From an uncultured Campylobacter sp. (GTDB lineage: Bacteria; Campylobacterota; Campylobacteria; Campylobacterales; Campylobacteraceae), in assembly GCF_905373215.1 (NCBI RefSeq), contig NZ_CAJPRT010000010.1, positions 3,624 through 67,623 on the forward strand: 64,000 nt of DNA. The letters are read 5' to 3'. The position numbers were made by a program, and so were the translations under genes. Shown here piece by piece: positions 17,493 to 26,583 of the stretch. Under the pieces are notes generated by a model, which saw only the letters and a list, made by a program, of their open reading frames with translations, made no database searches and was not told where the DNA came from. How positions within the stretch are numbered: position 1 is the first letter of the stretch; each line of letters starts with the position of its first letter.

Positions 17493-19660
17493 TAATCTTT
17501 TTTCGCCTTTCGTTTTTTGCTTGAGTTTTGCTCCGCGTCTTGGGCGCCGTTCGCTTCTTTGGCCTCTTTAAGCTCTTTGGTCTCTTCGGTCTCGGAATTT
17601 TTAGTTTTGGCGCTGCTTTGCTTTGCGTTTTTGGCTTTTAAGCTTTTGCTTTCCGCACTATTTTTTGACGCGGCTTTAGTTTTAGAATTTTTGCTTTCTA
17701 TGTCGTTTTTTGGCGCGGCTTTGCTCGCGGCTTTATTTTTTGGTTCGGTTTTCGTTTTGGCGGTTTTGCTTGCCGCGCTGCTTTGTTTCGCGTTTTTGGC
17801 CTCTAAATTCTCGCTCTTTGCGCCGCTTTTCGAGAGATATTTAGCTGCGGCATCTTTCTGCTGCGAGGCGTTATCCTGCACGGCGTCTTTTTGCGTAGCG
17901 TCCTTCTGCGGGATATTATCCTGCACGACGTCCTTATGCAAGGCGCCATTCTGTGCGTCATCTTTCTGCGAAGCGTCATTCTGCGAGGCATCCTTTGAAA
18001 TTTTACCGCGCTTGGAACTTACGCCGCTTTTTGAAATTTGACTTTGTTTTTGCTCTGTGCCGCTTTTAGGCGCGCTTTTTGAAATTTTATCCGACTTTCG
18101 ATCCGCACCGCTTTGCTTTGCGCTTTTAGCCTCTAAATTTTTGCTTTTTGCGCTGCTTCGTTTTGTATTTTTAACCTCGGAATTTTTGTTATTCGCGCTA
18201 CTTTTAATCTCTGAATTTTTGTTCTTCGCACCGCTTTGCTCCGCCGAGCTTCGATCCGTCGCGGTATCTGCGCTTGCTAAGACGTTTAAATTTGCCGAAG
18301 TGCCGGAATTTTCATCCTCTTCGGAGCTTAAGCCTGTTTGAGTGCTCGAAATTTCATCTGTTTGAACGGCGGGAATTTCATCCGCTTGGGTGCTCGATAT
18401 TTCGCTTTTGCCGTCGTTAGAATTTTCGTCCGTATCCTTACTTTCGGGCTCGTTTGAAATTTCGCTCGTTTCCTCACCTTCGGTCGCACTCGAAATTTTA
18501 TCCGTTTTAGTTTCCGCCTCTTTGTCTTCGCAAGCGCGCAAATCCGCGCCGTTGTCGCGATTTTTGGCCTGATCGCTTCTGGTGCCGTATCCTTCGCCCG
18601 CGCGATCTTTTAAATTCGCCCCAACCGCCTCGCTTATGTTATTGAAGCCGTCTGCGCGCAAAAGCTCCGCCAGCCCCTCGTTGATCGATTTTGCGACGAA
18701 CGGACCCTTGAAGATAAAGGCAGTAAAAATTTGAACCAGGCTCGCGCCCGATTTGATACGCTCATAGGCCTCCTGCGCGCTGTCTATGCCGCCGCAGCTG
18801 ATTAGGATCGTGCGGCCGAAGAGCTCGCGAGCGACCTGTGCGAAAAGCTTTCGCGATTTTTCGGTAATCAGCCTGCCGCTTAAGCCGCCGAAGTCCCTAG
18901 CGTTGGGACTTAGCGAATAATCGATGCTCGTGTTATTTATGATGATGCCGCTTGCGCCGCTTTGCACCGCGCACTCGCACAGCGCGATCGCCTGATCCGC
19001 GCTCATATCGGGCGCCAGCTTTAAGACGAGCGGCCTGTTCGTGATTTTTTTCATCGCTCCGATTAGCTCGCTTATGAAGCTATTTTCTTGCAAAGCGCGC
19101 AGATTCGGGGTGTTCGGCGAGCTTACGTTGATGATGAAAAAATCGCAAAGCCCGTTAAATTTACGACCCAAGGCTTCGTAATCGCTTAGCGCGTCCTCGT
19201 TCGAAGTGGCCTTATTTTTGCCGATATTTGCGGCGATCGGGATTACAAAAGGATAAATTTTTCGCACGCGACGCTCGATAACATCAGCACCTTCGTTGTT
19301 AAAGCCCATCGCGTTTTGGATGCTCTGCTCGCTAACGAGGCGAAAAAGTCGCGGCTTTTCGTTGCCGCTTTGAGGACGCGGCGTAAAGGTGCCAAAATCG
19401 ATGTGTCCGAAGCCAAGAGCGGCCAGCGGCGCGATCATCGTGGCGTTTTTGTCGAAGCCGCCCGCGATACCTACGGGGTTATCGAAGCTTAAATTCCATA
19501 TATTTTGAGTTAAAATTTCATCTTTATAAACGCCGAATTTTGCCAAAGCCTCAAGCCCGCCCGGGGTCGCATAGAGCGCGCGAAGTCCGAATTCTGCGAT
19601 CTTGTGGGCGGTTTCTGGATCAAATCGAAAAAAGATTTTTTTTAAGGTATCGTAATTCAT
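17492..19660 (-). CDS. pyrD: Dihydroorotate dehydrogenase (class 2) with a ~370-residue low-complexity tail
   Basis: Residues 1-345 are a complete class 2 (quinone-linked, membrane-associated) PyrD: N-terminal membrane-binding helices, FDNPVGIAGGFDK, FGTFTPRPQ, the catalytic serine in NVSSPNTPNLR (about 180-181), and the FMN phosphate site ISCGGI. It oxidises dihydroorotate in pyrimidine synthesis. From about residue 355 to 722 the frame continues without a stop into a tail made almost only of Lys, Ala, Ser, Asn, Gln, Asp, Glu and Thr. It first has acidic Ser/Glu/Thr stretches (EISSTQ, EISNE), then a basic part with recurring AKQSSAKSKNSE-like and KDASQNDA-like units. Standard PyrD is about 340-355 residues. 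The tail resembles histone-H1-type or AlgP-like tails and may be disordered. First gene of the pyrD-M16-dapA-SDR-pgsA operon. Confidence 0.92.
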   Translation of the reverse strand: MNYDTLKKIFFRFDPETAHKIAEFGLRALYATPGGLEALAKFGVYKDEILTQNIWNLSFDNPVGIAGGFDKNATMIAPLAALGFGHIDFGTFTPRPQSGNEKPRLFRLVSEQSIQNAMGFNNEGADVIERRVRKIYPFVIPIAANIGKNKATSNEDALSDYEALGRKFNGLCDFFIINVSSPNTPNLRALQENSFISELIGAMKKITNRPLVLKLAPDMSADQAIALCECAVQSGASGIIINNTSIDYSLSPNARDFGGLSGRLITEKSRKLFAQVARELFGRTILISCGGIDSAQEAYERIKSGASLVQIFTAFIFKGPFVAKSINEGLAELLRADGFNNISEAVGANLKDRAGEGYGTRSDQAKNRDNGADLRACEDKEAETKTDKISSATEGEETSEISNEPESKDTDENSNDGKSEISSTQADEIPAVQTDEISSTQTGLSSEEDENSGTSANLNVLASADTATDRSSAEQSGAKNKNSEIKSSANNKNSEVKNTKRSSAKSKNLEAKSAKQSGADRKSDKISKSAPKSGTEQKQSQISKSGVSSKRGKISKDASQNDASQKDDAQNGALHKDVVQDNIPQKDATQKDAVQDNASQQKDAAAKYLSKSGAKSENLEAKNAKQSSAASKTAKTKTEPKNKAASKAAPKNDIESKNSKTKAASKNSAESKSLKAKNAKQSSAKTKNSETEETKELKEAKEANGAQDAEQNSSKKRKAKKD

Positions 19661-20013
19661 AATGTTTCCTCAAATTTTGCATAATGGTAGCTAAAATTTA
19701 ATTAAATATAGATAAGGATTTCGCGCTGAATTGCAATTCGCGGCGGTTAAATTTAATTTTAGAATTACGTGCTTAAATGCTGCGTAGAATTTCTATCGCT
19801 CGTCGCGACGATCTGAATTTACGCAGAAGTTTAAAGATGTGCGGCGCAAATTTTATAAATTTAGCCCGCCCGGATGCGTGCCGAAACGCGCGGTGTCCGT
19901 GGCACGGCTCGCGGTGGCGGGCGTTGCCGCGATTTTATCCTGCGCCGATCTGCGCTCAATCCCGCTGAAGCTAAATTTTAAAATTTAAAGCGTCTTACTC
20001 GCGCTGTTTGAGT
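19661..20013. other. 353-base spacer upstream of pyrD
   Basis: No gene recognised. It should contain the pyrD promoter, but I see no clear -35/-10 pair. Confidence 0.4.
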
Positions 20014-21243
20014 TTAGCGCGCGTCTTTGTCAGCGAAAGCAACGATCATCGTGCCCAGAGGAATGATCGTAACGCCCAAGATAATCGCTAGCGGGTTTAG
20101 CAAGGACAGCTTGGCAAGCAGGTAGATCGCCGCCACGAGCGCCGCGTAAGACAAAATTTTAAACGGAGAGAAAAACGCCCCAGCAAAGTTGCTCCGAACC
20201 TCGCCTCTCTCGCACTCATCGTCCCAATCATCAATGCTGCCGTCCGCGCCTCCGAAATCATCCTTTGATCCGTCGCGCGCACCGCCAATCCCACCCCCAA
20301 AATCGCTCGTACCGTAGCTCCGCTCGCTGCTATCTACATCGCCGCCACGATTGCCGCTATCTGTGCCATCGCTATGATTGCTGCTATCTGCACCGCCGCT
20401 CCGCTCGCCGCTATCTACGCCGTCGCTCAGATCGCTGCTCGCTGCATTTTTCAAGTCGTCACAGTGCGCGCCTATGCCGCCTTGCGAACTATCGCTAGCT
20501 TCGTCGTTTATGCTGCCGTGTGAGTTGCTACAAGTCGCGCTGCCATTCATATTAAATTTATCGGCGGCATGTCCTAAAGCGGTCGCGTCGCAAGCGGAGG
20601 TTTTGTCGTCGCTCTTCGTAGAATTTACGTCGCGCTCGCCAGCGGCGGTTATGTCGCGCTCGGCGGTGAAATTTTCGGTATCTTCGTCGTCGGTAGAGCT
20701 TGCGGCACACTCGCCGGTGGTCTCATCGTATAGAGCGCAGCTGCCATCGTTTTCGATGTGGGTCTCGCCGCTTGTGAAATTTATTGCGCCTTCGGAATTT
20801 TGGGCGTTTGAAATTTCGGCGCCTGAATTTACGCCCTCAAAGCTTTCTCTCTTTAAATTTTTGTCGCCGTAAACTTCGCTGTATGAAATTTTATCGTCGC
20901 CGCCTGTGCCGCCTCGGTTTTTGCCGCCATTGCTTGCGGAATTTATATCGTTTGCGGAAGTTTCGCCACTTATAAAACCGGCAGAATTTTTAGAGCTTTG
21001 CCGTAAAATTTCATCGTATTTGCCGGCTCTTAGCTCATCTTCTATTTTGTTGCGGTAAGCGCGAAACGAAAAATATACCGCGCCGAATGCGCCCAAAAAC
21101 CCAGCCTCCAAGCTAAGAAGCCACGCAAGTGCTCGTACGCCGAAAGAGCCCGAGCCGAAAAATGCTGAGCCGCAAAGCGCTAACCCAAGCAGGGCAAACG
21201 CCGCGTTTAGTGCACAGTATATGAGCAAAAATCGCCTATTCAA
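20014..21243 (-). CDS. Inner-membrane protein with a ~240-residue low-complexity insert
   Basis: The 409-residue protein has two membrane helices at the N-terminus (about 5-28 and 37-62) and two at the C-terminus (about 355-375 and 380-402). Between them, residues 80-345 are almost entirely Ser, Asp, Gly, Asn, Thr, Glu and Ala, with units such as DGTDSGNRGG and DGVDSGERSG repeated every 10-14 residues. The start is TTG 21243, overlapping the AtpZ-like stop (TTGA); no ATG is available and the first helix begins at once. I recall a short membrane protein beside hemL in C. jejuni; here it appears swollen by the insert. Function unknown. Confidence 0.75.
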   Translation of the reverse strand: MNRRFLLIYCALNAAFALLGLALCGSAFFGSGSFGVRALAWLLSLEAGFLGAFGAVYFSFRAYRNKIEDELRAGKYDEILRQSSKNSAGFISGETSANDINSASNGGKNRGGTGGDDKISYSEVYGDKNLKRESFEGVNSGAEISNAQNSEGAINFTSGETHIENDGSCALYDETTGECAASSTDDEDTENFTAERDITAAGERDVNSTKSDDKTSACDATALGHAADKFNMNGSATCSNSHGSINDEASDSSQGGIGAHCDDLKNAASSDLSDGVDSGERSGGADSSNHSDGTDSGNRGGDVDSSERSYGTSDFGGGIGGARDGSKDDFGGADGSIDDWDDECERGEVRSNFAGAFFSPFKILSYAALVAAIYLLAKLSLLNPLAIILGVTIIPLGTMIVAFADKDAR

Positions 21244-21533
21244 TCTCGCTCATCCAATTCGTCATCGAAATTTTTCGGATCCGCCTTGTATTTCGGATCG
21301 TCCTCAAGCTCCTTTAGGCTCGAATTTAGCGCCTTGCACGCGCGGTAAACGTTCAAAAACGCCGCCGCGATGCCGATAGCGATGCCGAGCCATAATAAAA
21401 GCAGTGAGCCCGTGAGGTGCCGCAGCCCAAGCCCGATCGCTACGCCGATGCCGATCGCTACGACGATCGAGATGCCTAGGCTGATGTCGCAGGCGCCCTT
21501 TACGATTTTGTTTAAATTTTTCGTCACTCTCAT
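21240..21533 (-). CDS. AtpZ/AtpI-family small membrane protein
   Basis: A 97-residue protein with two glycine-rich membrane helices (about 17-38 and 41-63) and an acidic C-terminus (DDELDERD). The helix pair GIGVAIGLGLRHLTGS...LLWLGIAIGIAAAFLNVYR matches AtpZ/AtpI-type proteins, which assist ATP synthase assembly or magnesium uptake. There is no atp operon next to it, so the role is inferred from the family only. It lies 31 bases behind hemL. Confidence 0.75.
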   Translation of the reverse strand: MRVTKNLNKIVKGACDISLGISIVVAIGIGVAIGLGLRHLTGSLLLLWLGIAIGIAAAFLNVYRACKALNSSLKELEDDPKYKADPKNFDDELDERD

Positions 21534-21564
21534 CTAAAATCCGTAAAATTTTAAAATGCAGCCC

Positions 21565-22836
21565 TTAAAGCGCCGCCATCGCTTCATCTGCCGCGTTTAG
21601 CGCAAAGTCGATCTGCGCTTCGTCCATCGTAGAGCAGATAAAGCCCGTCTCAAACTGACTAGGCGCCAAAAATACGCCGCGCTTAATCATCTCGCCGTGA
21701 AATTTCGCAAAGCGCGCGGTGTCTGCCCGCAGGGCGCCGTCGTAGTCGCGTACCTCTTCGTCTGCAAAAAAGTATCCGAACATCGAGCCTACGCAGGCGG
21801 TTTGAAGCGCTATGCCGCGACGCTGCGCTATGGCGCAAAGCCCGTCTGTGAGCCTACGCGCCAGCTCGCCGAGCCTTTCGTAAAGGCCGCTGCTAGCGTA
21901 AATTTTACTTAGGCTAGCGATGCCTGCAGCCATTGCGACGGGATTTCCGCTTAGCGTGCCCGCTTGATATACCGCTCCTAGCGGACTTACCATATCCATG
22001 ATTTCGCGCTTGCCCGCAAACGCCGCCACGCCCATGCCGCCGCCGATGACCTTACCGAAGGTTACTAGATCGCCGCGGACGCCGTAGATGCCGTAGCTGC
22101 CTAGCTCGCTCGCGCGAAAGCCGCTCATTACCTCGTCGATTATCAGTACGATCTTTTTCTCGTCGCACAGCGCGCGAAGCTCGGTTAAAAATTCGGGATC
22201 CGCCGGCACCAAGCCCATATTCCCCGCAATCGGCTCGATGATGATCGTGCCGATGTCGTTTTGCGCTAGGACGTCCTTTACGCTTTGTATGTCGTTGTAT
22301 CTGGCTAGGTAGGTGTTTTTTGCGACGTCCTGCGGCACGCCCGCGCTGCTTGCGTTACCGAAGGTGCTCGCGCCGCTGCCCGCTTTGACGAGCAGACTGT
22401 CACTGTGACCGTGGTAGCAGCCCTCAAATTTTAAAATTTTATCTCGTCCGCTAAAGGCGCGCGCAAGACGGATCGCGCTCATCGTAGCCTCGGTGCCGCT
22501 GCTGGTAAAGCGGATCTTATCTAGGAAATCGAAATTTTTTAGCACCAGCGAGGCAAGCTGCGTCTCAAGCGGGCTGGATGCGCCGAAGCTTAGCCCCTTT
22601 TTGGCGGTTTGCATGACGGCGCGCTCAATGTCAGCATCGGCGTGACCGAAGATGAGCGGACCCCAGCTCTGCACGAAGTCGAGATATTTTTTGCCCTCGA
22701 CATCGTATATGTACGAGCCCTCGCCGCGATCTACCATAAAAGGCTCGCCGCCTACGTTACCGAATGCTCGCACCGGCGAATCGACGCCGCCGGGGATAAG
22801 TTTTTGTGCTGCTAGAAATTCGTCGTGATTATTCAT
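21565..22836 (-). CDS. hemL: Glutamate-1-semialdehyde 2,1-aminomutase
   Basis: Converts glutamate-1-semialdehyde to 5-aminolaevulinate in haem synthesis. The 423-residue class III aminotransferase carries SSGTEATMSA, YHGHSD, IDEVMSGFR and the PLP lysine 262 in FGKVIGGGM. ATG 22836 overlaps the stop of the cytochrome gene by 4 bases. Haem supply fits an organism rich in c-type cytochromes, several of which are in this window. Confidence 0.97.
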   Translation of the reverse strand: MNNHDEFLAAQKLIPGGVDSPVRAFGNVGGEPFMVDRGEGSYIYDVEGKKYLDFVQSWGPLIFGHADADIERAVMQTAKKGLSFGASSPLETQLASLVLKNFDFLDKIRFTSSGTEATMSAIRLARAFSGRDKILKFEGCYHGHSDSLLVKAGSGASTFGNASSAGVPQDVAKNTYLARYNDIQSVKDVLAQNDIGTIIIEPIAGNMGLVPADPEFLTELRALCDEKKIVLIIDEVMSGFRASELGSYGIYGVRGDLVTFGKVIGGGMGVAAFAGKREIMDMVSPLGAVYQAGTLSGNPVAMAAGIASLSKIYASSGLYERLGELARRLTDGLCAIAQRRGIALQTACVGSMFGYFFADEEVRDYDGALRADTARFAKFHGEMIKRGVFLAPSQFETGFICSTMDEAQIDFALNAADEAMAAL

Positions 22837-23225
22837 TTTTTCTCCTTCTTTTTGGGTTGATTTATCGATTTTATATATTTGTAGATGATGATGATCTCGT
22901 TTTGCGTCAGGAAGTAGCTAGGCATCACGTCGCGCGAGCTGCTGATCCCGTCGGCGAGCTCCTGAAGCGAGAGATTGTTGATCGGCGGCGCGTTTAGGGC
23001 GCGCTCGTAGTAGGCGCCCGCGGTGCGGTTAAATTCTTTATACGTCGCGATCAGCGAGCCCTCTCCCTTTTCGCCGTGGCACTTGTCGCAGCCGATGCCG
23101 CGGGGGTTTTTATACAGCATCGCGCCGTATTCTTCGTCGGTGATGAAGCTCTCGGCTTGTGCGCCGCGAGGTAGAAAAAATATGGTCGCGTTTAAAAACA
23201 GCGCTAAAAATATGAAATTTCGCAT
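22833..23225 (-). CDS. Small periplasmic c-type cytochrome
   Basis: About 130 residues from ATG 23225 (GAGAAG upstream). An in-frame ATG at 23279, overlapping the racS stop, would add 18 residues ahead of the signal peptide and is less likely. A signal peptide ends near AQA; one haem site CDKCH lies in GIGCDKCHGEKGEG, and Met in the C-terminal half (DVMPSYFLT) is the likely sixth ligand. This is a monohaem class I cytochrome layout. It sits between racS and hemL, as I recall from C. jejuni. Electron partner unknown. Confidence 0.85.
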   Translation of the reverse strand: MRNFIFLALFLNATIFFLPRGAQAESFITDEEYGAMLYKNPRGIGCDKCHGEKGEGSLIATYKEFNRTAGAYYERALNAPPINNLSLQELADGISSSRDVMPSYFLTQNEIIIIYKYIKSINQPKKKEKK

Positions 23226-23275
23226 CTTCTCGTTTCGAATTTTTGGCGCAATAATATAAAAAATGTGCTTAAATT

Positions 23276-24517
23276 TCATAACGCAGCTATCTTTTCGATC
23301 CCCTCGAAATAAAAGACGTTTAGCTCATCCTGTCTGCGGTAGAGGAATTTTAGTCCGTGCGCCTTGGCGATATTATCGACGATGTAGAGCCCCAGGCCGA
23401 AGCTTTGCTTAGCGTTCGTGCCCTTGACGAAGGCCTCTTTGTAGTAGCTAAAGTCCTTCTGCAGCGGCTCGCCGAGCGTTATGAAGTCCATCGTCTCGGC
23501 GTCTAAGCGGATTAAAATTTTACCGTCTGCGGCGTATTTGACGGCGTTGTCGATTAAATTTTTCACCGCGACGCAAAAGAGCTTCAGATCTACGTTTAAG
23601 CTCAGGCCTAGCGGATTTTGCAGCGTTACACAGCCGGGCTCGATCATCGCGATACTAAGCGCTTCTTTTAAAATTTCATCCATGGGAAAAATTCCGCATT
23701 CGCCTAGTGCCGTGCCCGCAGTCGCGCGCTCGACCGCCGCAAATTCGTTGATTAGGCTCTCCAACCGCTCAAAGACCGAGATGAGGCGCTCTTGATTTTT
23801 GCCGTGCTCGATCATCTCAACGGCGATGCGACCCTTTGTGATGGGGGTTTTGAGCTCGTGCATTATGTTTCGCAAAAACAGATGGCGCGATTCGTTAAGC
23901 TTGTTTATCTGCGTGACCGCCTCGTAAAATGCGTGCGAAACCTCGGAAATTTCGTCGTTTCCTACGCTTACGTCCTTGATCTGAAGATCGCCTTTAGCAA
24001 ATTTATCGATCTGGCGTTTGAGCTTGCGAAGGGGGCGAATTTTGCGGATGATGAAGATATACGCAAGCAGGATGATCACCAAAATGACGCCGTAGATCGC
24101 CTTGAAAATATCGTAGCGGTAGGGCTGATACTCCTTGTCATTTAAAAGCCGCGTCTCGCCCGCGTGCGTGATTTTTAGATAGTGCTTACGTTTAAAAAGC
24201 AGGATATCAGCAGAGCCGATGTCTGCGGAGATACTGTCTAAAATTTCAGCGCCTTTGATGATCTCATCGCGTTTGGCTTCATCGCGGATCGTCGAAAACT
24301 CGAAATTCGCGACCTGGCGGTCGTATTCGACATCGCTGATGAGCTTGCTCATCTGATATAGGTTCGCGCGCGCAACGATGGAGTATTTGGAGTTTAGTTC
24401 ACGGGTGTAGTTTTGCTGATCGTAGCCGATGAGCCAGAGTAGGGCGAGCGAAACGCCCACAGCGGCGAGTGCGAAGATGAACGTGATGGTGTAAAAAATC
24501 GATGATCTTACTTTCAT
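23276..24517 (-). CDS. racS: Sensor histidine kinase, RacS-like
   Basis: A 413-residue kinase with a membrane helix at 8-31, a ~105-residue periplasmic sensor, a second helix (about 140-157), a HAMP linker, the phospho-acceptor His220 in NIMHELKTP and a C-terminal ATPase domain with NLIDNAVKYA and FGLGLYIVDNIAK. It pairs with the RacR-like regulator upstream. In C. jejuni RacRS controls low-oxygen and electron-acceptor-dependent genes and temperature-dependent growth. Unusually, 492 bases separate it from racR here. Confidence 0.85.
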   Translation of the reverse strand: MKVRSSIFYTITFIFALAAVGVSLALLWLIGYDQQNYTRELNSKYSIVARANLYQMSKLISDVEYDRQVANFEFSTIRDEAKRDEIIKGAEILDSISADIGSADILLFKRKHYLKITHAGETRLLNDKEYQPYRYDIFKAIYGVILVIILLAYIFIIRKIRPLRKLKRQIDKFAKGDLQIKDVSVGNDEISEVSHAFYEAVTQINKLNESRHLFLRNIMHELKTPITKGRIAVEMIEHGKNQERLISVFERLESLINEFAAVERATAGTALGECGIFPMDEILKEALSIAMIEPGCVTLQNPLGLSLNVDLKLFCVAVKNLIDNAVKYAADGKILIRLDAETMDFITLGEPLQKDFSYYKEAFVKGTNAKQSFGLGLYIVDNIAKAHGLKFLYRRQDELNVFYFEGIEKIAAL

Positions 24518-25009
24518 TAAATTTATATGATCCTTAAATTTTTAAAATTTCAAAGCTTTTAAGCTGCTGGCTTACTTTGGCTTTGGCGCGCAGACCGGCT
24601 TGCCCTGCTTTAAATTTACGGCGCGATTTAAAGGCACGGTGCGTAAATTTTAAAATTTCACCGCAAAGCAGGGCGCTTTTAAGCTTTTGAGCTGCGCCGC
24701 TTTAAATTTTAAAATTTACCCTTTCGCTGCCCTGGGCTCTGTTTTTTATGGCTCGTTCTTGCCCGCAGCGCCAAATTTTGCCGAAATTTACAACGATTAA
24801 ATTTCACGCCCATTTAAAAATCGCACGCCAAATTTATAACTATAAAATTTTATCGTAAAATTTTAACGCTTCAGTTGCGGCGCCTTAAATTTAAACGGCA
24901 AGATCGCGCGGAACGGCTTGCGATTTCAGTTTCTCCGCGCAGGCATCTATTAAATTTAGAGCCACGAGCGGCTAAATTCTATCGCACCGCCCGTCCGGCG
25001 CAAGTGCGC
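24518..25009. other. 492-base spacer between racR and racS
   Basis: No coding frame or RNA recognised; many AAATTT motifs. Regulator and kinase genes of this pair are usually adjacent, so the spacer is noted as unusual. Confidence 0.5.
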
Positions 25010-25687
25010 TCATTGTATCAGCTTATAGCCTACGCCGCGGATAGCATGAATGTAGCTGGGCGCCTTGGACGTTTCGCCAAGCTTTAAGCGGATGCGGCCG
25101 ATGATGACGTCGATGCTTTTGCTCGAGGATTCCTCGCTTATGGAGCTGCAGTTGTAGATGAGCTCCTCGCGGGTGATCGCGCCGCCTTCCTTTTTGATGA
25201 GATACGAAAGCACGTCGTATTCGGCGATGGTGAGCGATAGTGGCTGTCCTTTGAAGCTGATAACGTGGCGGAAATCATCCACTTCGAGGTCTTTTTTTGG
25301 CTTTGCGGCGCGCTGAATGGAGTTTATGTCGTAGCGCTCGATGTGGCGCTTGATGCGCGCCAAAAGCTCTTGCGGATTATAAGGCTTTGGCAGATAATCG
25401 TCCGCGCCGAAATCAAAAGCGTTGATCTTGTCGGTCAGATCGTGGCGGGCGCTTGAGATTATGATCGGTATATCGGTATTTTTGCGGATCTCTTTGCAGA
25501 CCTCAAGCCCATCCATCCCAGGAAGCGTGAGATCTAAAATCACGAGGTTGAAATTTTCTAAATTTAGCTTGGAAAGTCCCAAAAACGGATCGTCCGCGAC
25601 GGTGATATCGATATCGTATTGCTGCAGATATTCGCTTAAAATTTCGGCGAGTTCTAAATCATCCTCTATCATTAAAATTTTAGTCAT
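25010..25687 (-). CDS. racR: OmpR-family response regulator, RacR-like
   Basis: A 225-residue regulator. The receiver domain has the acidic pocket (Glu8, Asp9, Asp10), phospho-acceptor Asp52 in LVILDLTLPG and Lys in YLPKPYNP. A winged-helix DNA-binding domain follows (about 130-225; LTIAEYDVLSYLI, SKSIDVIIGRIRLKLG, IRGVGYKL). LDLTLPGMDGLEVC and the C-terminal motifs closely match what I remember of C. jejuni RacR. ATG 25687. It should bind upstream of its target genes after phosphorylation by the kinase at 23276-24517. Confidence 0.88.
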   Translation of the reverse strand: MTKILMIEDDLELAEILSEYLQQYDIDITVADDPFLGLSKLNLENFNLVILDLTLPGMDGLEVCKEIRKNTDIPIIISSARHDLTDKINAFDFGADDYLPKPYNPQELLARIKRHIERYDINSIQRAAKPKKDLEVDDFRHVISFKGQPLSLTIAEYDVLSYLIKKEGGAITREELIYNCSSISEESSSKSIDVIIGRIRLKLGETSKAPSYIHAIRGVGYKLIQ

Positions 25688-25951
25688 AAAAAACCTTTGA
25701 AATTTTGCGCGGATTATAACAAAATATAGTTTATATATTTTAAAGCGGCGCGCTGGGACGAAATTTTATAAAAATGAGGCGAGAAGGGGTAAAATCTTGA
25801 AATTTTTTGAAATCTGGCAAAATTTCAAAAATAAGCTCCAAAAATATGGCGAAATTTTAAAATTTAAAGAAGCAAAATCTGAAAAATTGACGAATTTGGG
25901 CTAAATTCGGCTAAATTTTGCCGATTTTTGCGTTTTTTTCTTAAAAAACTA

Positions 25952-25980
25952 TTGTATTTTTTGCGAAACTATTGTAGAAT
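25952..25980 (+). promoter_or_regulatory. hup: Promoter of hup
   Basis: TTGTAT at 25952-25957, a 17-base spacer and TAGAAT at 25975-25980, 33 bases before the hup ATG. It lies in the 326-base divergent spacer racR-hup, whose remainder is AT-rich with no other feature seen. Confidence 0.75.
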
Positions 25981-26013
25981 ACCGCCCAAACCACTTTATT
26001 TTAAAGGATTAGC

Positions 26014-26310
26014 ATGAAAAAAGCTGATTTTATCCAGGTAGTTGCCGATAAGGCAGGTCTTTCTAAAAAAGATACCGTTAAGGTAGTAGATTCTGCACTT
26101 GAGGCTATCAAAGAGCTTTTGGTAAAAGGTGATGACATAAGCTTCATCGGCTTCGGATCTTTCGGTATTGCAGAGCGTGCAGCTCGCGAGGGTAAAGTTC
26201 CTGGCACAAACAGAACTTACAAATCTCCTGCCACTAAAGTAGTAAAATTTAAAGTCGGCAAACAGCTAAAAGAGGCTGTTGCAGCTGCAAAAGGCAAGAA
26301 GAAAAAATAA
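26014..26310 (+). CDS. hup: HU-family DNA-binding protein
   Basis: A 98-residue histone-like protein that bends and compacts DNA as a dimer. Hallmarks are MKKADFIQVVADKAGLSKKD at the start, GFGSFGIAERAAREGKVPGTN (the DNA-binding arm with its Pro intercalation site) and a Lys-rich tail of about ten residues. RBS AAAGGA. Single gene, ended by a strong terminator 12 bases on. Confidence 0.96.
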   Translation: MKKADFIQVVADKAGLSKKDTVKVVDSALEAIKELLVKGDDISFIGFGSFGIAERAAREGKVPGTNRTYKSPATKVVKFKVGKQLKEAVAAAKGKKKK

Positions 26311-26322
26311 TTTTCTTGCTCC

Positions 26323-26352
26323 AAGCCCCGTCTTCGGGGCTTATCTTTTTTA
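26323..26352 (+). terminator. hup: Intrinsic terminator of hup
   Basis: AAGCCCCG (26323-26330), loop TCTT, CGGGGCTT (26335-26342), then ATCTTTTTT. A perfect 8-bp GC-rich stem. Confidence 0.92.
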
Positions 26353-26381
26353 AATTTATACAATCAAAACTTTTTTAAAAT

Positions 26382-26468
26382 GCCCGAGTGGTGAAATTGG
26401 TAGACGCACCAGACTCAAAATCTGGCGAGGGCGACCTCGTGTCGGTTCGATTCCGACCTCGGGCACCA
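26382..26468 (+). tRNA. tRNA-Leu (anticodon CAA)
   Basis: 87 bases with CCA encoded. The acceptor stem GCCCGAG pairs with CTCGGGC, the anticodon loop CTCAAAA (anticodon CAA at 26416-26418) closes on CCAGA/TCTGG, a long variable arm (GCGAGGGCGACCTCGT) marks a class II tRNA, and GGTTCGATTCC is the T-arm. Confidence 0.96.
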
Positions 26469-26583
26469 TAAATATTCTTTAAATTTTATCCGTAATTTCA
26501 ACCGCCTTTTGCAAATTTCAACTTGCTATAAAATTTTTTATACTATTATTACCGCGGTATTTTTTTAAAAGAGGCAATTATTT

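Noticed and set aside
17517..18041. Plus-strand hydrophobic frame opposite the pyrD tail
   Set aside because: Low-complexity Phe/Leu/Ala product is the antisense of Lys/Ala/Ser codons.
20378..20872. Plus-strand frame of 164 codons
   Set aside because: Antisense shadow of the Ser/Asp-rich insert.
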